Shown one piece after another: positions 54,201 through 60,200 of a stretch of 64,000 nt of DNA; within the stretch, counting starts at the first letter, position 1; the number at the start of each line of letters is the position of its first letter. The notes below the pieces were generated by a model. The model saw nothing but the letters and a program-made list of their open reading frames with translations. It made no database searches and was not told where the DNA came from. The DNA is from Mactra quadrangularis (taxonomy: Eukaryota; Mollusca; Bivalvia; Venerida; Mactridae). Location of the stretch: positions 18,316,011 through 18,380,010 of the forward strand of contig CM046297.1 of the NCBI GenBank assembly GCA_025267735.1, in the 5' to 3' direction. Position numbers and translations under genes: made by a program.

Positions 54201-57200
54201 ATTAGTGTTACTGACCCTATAACAGATTTTGGCCCTGTTTTCAGTTTTTTTAAACAGGTTTTGCAGTAATGTGCAGTGAATTTGGCACTTAACAGGGCAA
54301 ATAACACAGATATTGAATAATGTGATGTATTAACAATCTTTATAAATAAATACTCACTAAAAAAAGTCACTATGTTAATGTTTTTTCTTCCATTTGTAAC
54401 TTGATTATGTGTTGTATATTTTAGATGTCAACAAATGTATACAGGAAATAGATGTGAATATACCACACATATATGTTCAGATTATTGTTACAATTCTGCT
54501 TTATGTTCATACAATACAACAACTGGTGATATCACGTGCCAGTAAGTATTCTACAACAACTGTCACAGACTTGAATTTTCACAAACAATTGTCTTGATTT
54601 ATTATACTGTTAAGTGAGCCTTGAAACCCGGTTCAGTGGGGCAGTTGGTAGCACGCCTGTATTCTGAATCTAGTGTCCCAAAGGAGGTACAGGTTGGAAT
54701 CCCACCCTGGGAGGTTATACCCTTCCATGAAAATTTGACAATAATATCAATTTTCCTTCATTAGTAAGGTATATGGAGAAGTTTCTGGCCTTGTGGAAGG
54801 GTAGGTGAGTACTGGTTATAGATAAGGGTCCAGGAAAGCTAGGTTAGGTAAAAAAATTGCCTTGACATGGCGATAAACCCAGTATAAATAAAGATGATTT
54901 ATCCCAGCTTATGTAGATGGTGATCCCTTCCTCTTATCAATCTAGCTTGGGACAAGCTATGACAGAATTACTCATTATATCATTTAATGGTAGACCATAT
55001 ATTTTATTTTAAAATAATGTATGATGTTGTTTATTTTACTTGTACGGTAAATTTACTGTATTAGGACCACCATGGTTATTGCAAAACCTTACAATCTTTG
55101 ATGATTTTAGAATCCCAAATGGTTATTTTGAGAGGGATAATGACTCTGTATTAATATTTCATTAGGCTTAGGCCACAACAAATTGATCATATGTTCTATG
55201 GATTCGCTGGCACCTTAATTTTGACGGTTTTTACAAAAAAAAATATTTTTATTTCCTCACTCGCTCATAAAAATTTGGTCAAACCGCTATATAAAGCAAG
55301 TGAATAAAGACTTTTTTTATTTTTTTGTCTTCGCTCGCTCCCCCAATCTTTTTTCCAGAAAAATCCGTAGAACATACATGTATGATCAACTTGTTGTGGC
55401 CTTAAAGTTAACTTTTGAAATGGGTTGCCTAGTAGGATTACAAACTGTAATCCGAACTTGCCTAAACCAAGTGTTTACTTGCCCAAACAATTTGTTCTTC
55501 AAATAAAATTTGAGTGTTGTTATAGTTCAATTTTTCTCAACTGTCAAAGCATGAATAATTACATGGTGAATGCGTATGTTGAAATTATTGTTGTAATACA
55601 TCCCTGAGTTTTCGAAAGAGTGTATCATGATCGAGTAAAGCTGCTTATGCAGTATGATATGCTTTAGTCATCATATTATAAATAACAATTAGGTCACCAG
55701 TACAAAAACAATACATTCAGTCACTTTGAAATTATTCAAGCTTTGACAGTTGAGAAAAAATGGACAATAATGTATTTTGGTTGCCTGATAGGACAACTTG
55801 TTATAAAAGCTTGTTGCCTGAACATAATGTTTGGCTGTCAAAGGCAATCAAATGGCAATTAATGTCGAACCCTGATTCCGGTATTAAGAGGCACAATGAT
55901 GAAAGCCCTATGAGTGAAACTGTACTGTATATTTTGTACATGGCTATATTAGACTATATTATATTACAGATGTAGAAATGGATATTCTGGTGAACGTTGT
56001 AAAATATTTGATGCTACTGCACCAGGCTGTGCTGGGTATTGCATGAATGGTGGAACATGTTTATTTAATTCTGATGGTTCTAGAAATTGTACATGTCCTG
56101 CTGATTACACAGGTAAATACACATTATTTATTATTACCTGATTACACAGGTAAATACACATTATTTATTATTACCTGATTACACAGGTAAATACACATTA
56201 TTTATTATTACCTGATTACACAGGTAAATACACATTATTTATTATTACCTGATTACACAGGTAAATACACATTATTTATTATTTCCTGATTACACAGGTA
56301 AATACACATTATTTATTATTACCTGATTACACAGGTAAATACACATTATTTATTATTACCTGATTACACAGGTAAATACATATTATTTATTATTACCTGA
56401 TTACACAGGTAAATACACATTATTTATTATTACCTGATTACACTGGTAAATACACATTATTTATTATTACCTGATTACACAGGTAAATACACATTATTTA
56501 TTATTACCTGATTACACAGGTAAATACACATTATTTATTATTACCTGATTACACTGGTAAATACACATTATTTATTATTACCCGATTCCTTATAAAAATG
56601 TAATTATACCCCCACCACCACTAGTGGTCGAGGGGTCACTTTTTCAGTCTGTCCTGAATCATTTTCTGCAATAACTCCACCATGGCACAAATGTTACACG
56701 TTATGAGACGGTGTGTTGGGTGCAAGAACCATGTTGAAACCTTAGAGGGTGTGGCTAAAAAATGAGGTCGTGTGTATATATAGACAAATTTAAACTACAA
56801 GTGCAGTGGATCTTGTGTTAAGTGACCATCCAAGGGAAAGACTAAAAGTTGTCGTTTAAGACAATGGTCTCTTAAGACAAATGTTGATTACCGACCTTGA
56901 AGCCGTTCAGACAATCTAAAATTCGTCATTTTCATTGAACGTTAATCTGTCAACGGAACGATTTTAACTGATGGGCTTTTATTTAAATGTCGTCAAATGC
57001 ATACAAATAATGGGCAAATCAATTATCTTTCTTTTTAATATCCTAAATTCAGCTTTAAATTGCAATAATTATACCCCCGCTTCGAAGAAGAGGGGGGTAT
57101 ACTGTTTTACCCTTGTCCGTGCGTGCGTGCGTCCGTTACAAAATTTCCGTCGCAGTTTTCTCAGCAACTATAACATGCAGCAGCCTAATACTTTGCGTAT

Positions 57201-60200
57201 TGCTTCATCCCATAGTCCCATGTGGTGTAAAGCGATTTCATGCTCCTTGCTCATCTACTTCCTGTTTGTCGCATATTTTTAGATTTCGTTAAATGAAAGT
57301 TACATTATGATAGTCATATTTCTCACTGCGGGGGTATCACTAGTTTATTTTAATTAAGTGAAACTTTGGTTTTAATAACGATTGCGATACATTATGTAGT
57401 TATGTAGATATGGGCGATACAATATGTCAATTTTAGATTATTCTTTGTATATTTTACCATTGTTTTCATTTTTGGAGGAATGCGATATTTATCCATTTTG
57501 GAACATTTTCTGTATATTTTACTATTATTTTTATTTGGTAATTCCCAAATATATTTGTATTAATTTTGTAATACCCAGGTGAACTATTTAAGGGTGTAAG
57601 GGAGTGATATTTGTCAATTTTGGATTATTCTCTATATATTTTACCATTTATTTTATTATACCCTCAGGTAAACAATGTGAAAGTTGTGGATTACAAGGAT
57701 CTACTGTATTCTGTGCTAATGGTGGTACTGTGGTATGTAATAAAACCCAACCACCTGTATGTAAATGTTTACCTGGCTTTGATCCTACCAGTAACTGTAT
57801 GAAGAGAACATGTTCTGGTTATTGTTTGAACAATGCTGTATGTGCTAACGAAGGTAACAGACTTACGTGTCAATGTACGGCTGGTTATACTGGTGACAGA
57901 TGTCAAGACAAGGTTAAAGATTGTCAGACTATACAATGTCAGAATGGAGGTTAGTTCTCTTACAGTTTTGTTTATTCTTTGTATTTTAATTATAGGTGTA
58001 ACATTATGGTTGAAGCTGTATTGCAATACATAGAACCAGTACTGCAATTTGAAACATAAACTTATTATTCAACTTCAGTAAATAATGTTGGTGTCATTTA
58101 AAAGAGCAAAGCCTTAGCTATTAGCTTGAATTATTCATACTGAAAATACTGGTCACTATTTAAGCTTGGGTAAAAAAAGTTCCTTTTTAAGAGTAATAAT
58201 AAATATAATGTCATTGACTTTGAACTGTACTGGCTACCTATAAGATATAAAAGGAAGATTACTCCATGATATAACCAAGGGAGATAATTCTCAGATATAT
58301 CAAAGGGACGTTACTCTAGGATATAACAAGGGAGATTATTCTAAGACAAAATCAAGTGAAATAATTCTGAATACAGCTAAGGGAGATAATTCTAGGATAA
58401 AACGATGGGCAATAATTTTATGATATGACCAAGGGAGATAATTCTACAATTTTACTATGATATATTTTAGGTTCGTGTATACATAATGATATAAACAAAG
58501 TAAGTTGTGAATGTCTATCAGGATTTAGTGGATCATTCTGTGAGGAGAGTACAGGCTGTGCTGGTTATTGTAAAAATAATGGAAATTGTTCTCTACGTAA
58601 GTTATATACATTTCTGATGTTAACTATCATATATATCACATAATGTTTTGTTCTAGAAAACACTTTTCAATCCAAATGGCAAGTTGCTGTCATTTAACTG
58701 TATTATTATGTAGCTGGAGTCTGCTATTTCAGATGCCTTCATTATAGGTATGCTTGTGAGTGGTATGTCTTCAGATGGCAATCTATCAATGTTTATAAGT
58801 GGGCATAACTGAATGGTTAAAACCCGCTGTTTCCTTATGCAAATAAAAAATTATTCATATTAGCTCTATACTGAAAACCGAGAAGTAGACTCAAAAGTGA
58901 TTAATATTAGTTGTAAGAATTTGTTTCACAATAAAGGTAAAATAGATAAATAAGCATCACCTATCTTATCAGTGATTATTTTCACCGAAAGGGCCTTTTT
59001 CAAAGGGATTATAGCAACAAAATTAAAGTTTGTATTTCATTTAATACTGCATCCAAAGCAAAAAGTTTAAACACTTTTGCATGCTACAAATAATGATAGG
59101 TAAACTTTTAGAAAAATAAAACTAATATATTTAGATTAATATGTTCATGTTTATTATTCATGATATATTTCTTATAATTGTTATATATTGTAGAAGATTC
59201 TGGACATCCTATATGTACATGTCCTGAGTTCTATAAAGGTTTACAATGTACAGAATGTAGATGTGAGAATAACGGTGAATGTAGTATAAGAAAGAATGGT
59301 GAAACATACTGCAAGTAAGTTATTGTTGTAATAAAATAGAGCCGCGGCAGTGGCGTAGTGGTTAGCTTGTCTGACTTCGAATCCGGAGATCGCGGGTTCG
59401 AAACACGGTCGGGGCAGGTCATACCCTATACATGAGTTGTTGGCCTCGTGGTAGGGTAAGTTAGTACTGGTGATAGATAAGTGTCCAGGAAACCTATGGT
59501 AAGAAGAGCTGGCGGTCGTATATATGACCTATATATGTGTTGAATGCGACGTTAAAAAAAAATAATAATATGTAATAAAATAAATAATTAATATAAGTCC
59601 AAAAGCTTAGTTAGTGAAGAAAAATGTTCCTTTCTTATGACCATTTTGTCATTGATCAATTTTTATGGTCGAATAGTGGAATTTACTGTAGTACTGATTT
59701 TAGACAAAATTCATTCTTGAGACTGTTTATGATAGAAGCCTGTTTTCCAATAATTAAATACAGCATAAACAAATGTTGTGATGTCATTTTTATCACAGTA
59801 TCTTTCAGTCACGCAGATTGTACACGGTAATGCCGTACAGACAAGACGGGAAAGAAATTATCAGTCTCATGACTCTCATTATCCCACAAAATGCTCAAAA
59901 TGTGTTACTTTATTTAGTGACTAGTGTATTAAACTATATTATCTATATTGTCTAAAACCCTGGTCAATAGCGCAGTTGGTAGCACACCGGGATTTAGATA
60001 CTCGTGTCCGAGGGGGTGCGGGTTCGAATCCCACCCAGGGAGGTTATACCCTTCCATAAAAATTTGACAATAATGTCGATTTTCCTCCATTGATTAGATA
60101 ATATGGAGAAGTTTCTGGCCATGTAGAAGGGTAGGTGAGTACTGGTTATTGACAATGGTCCAGGAAAGCTAGGTTAGGTGCGCTGGACGCAGTGAAATGA

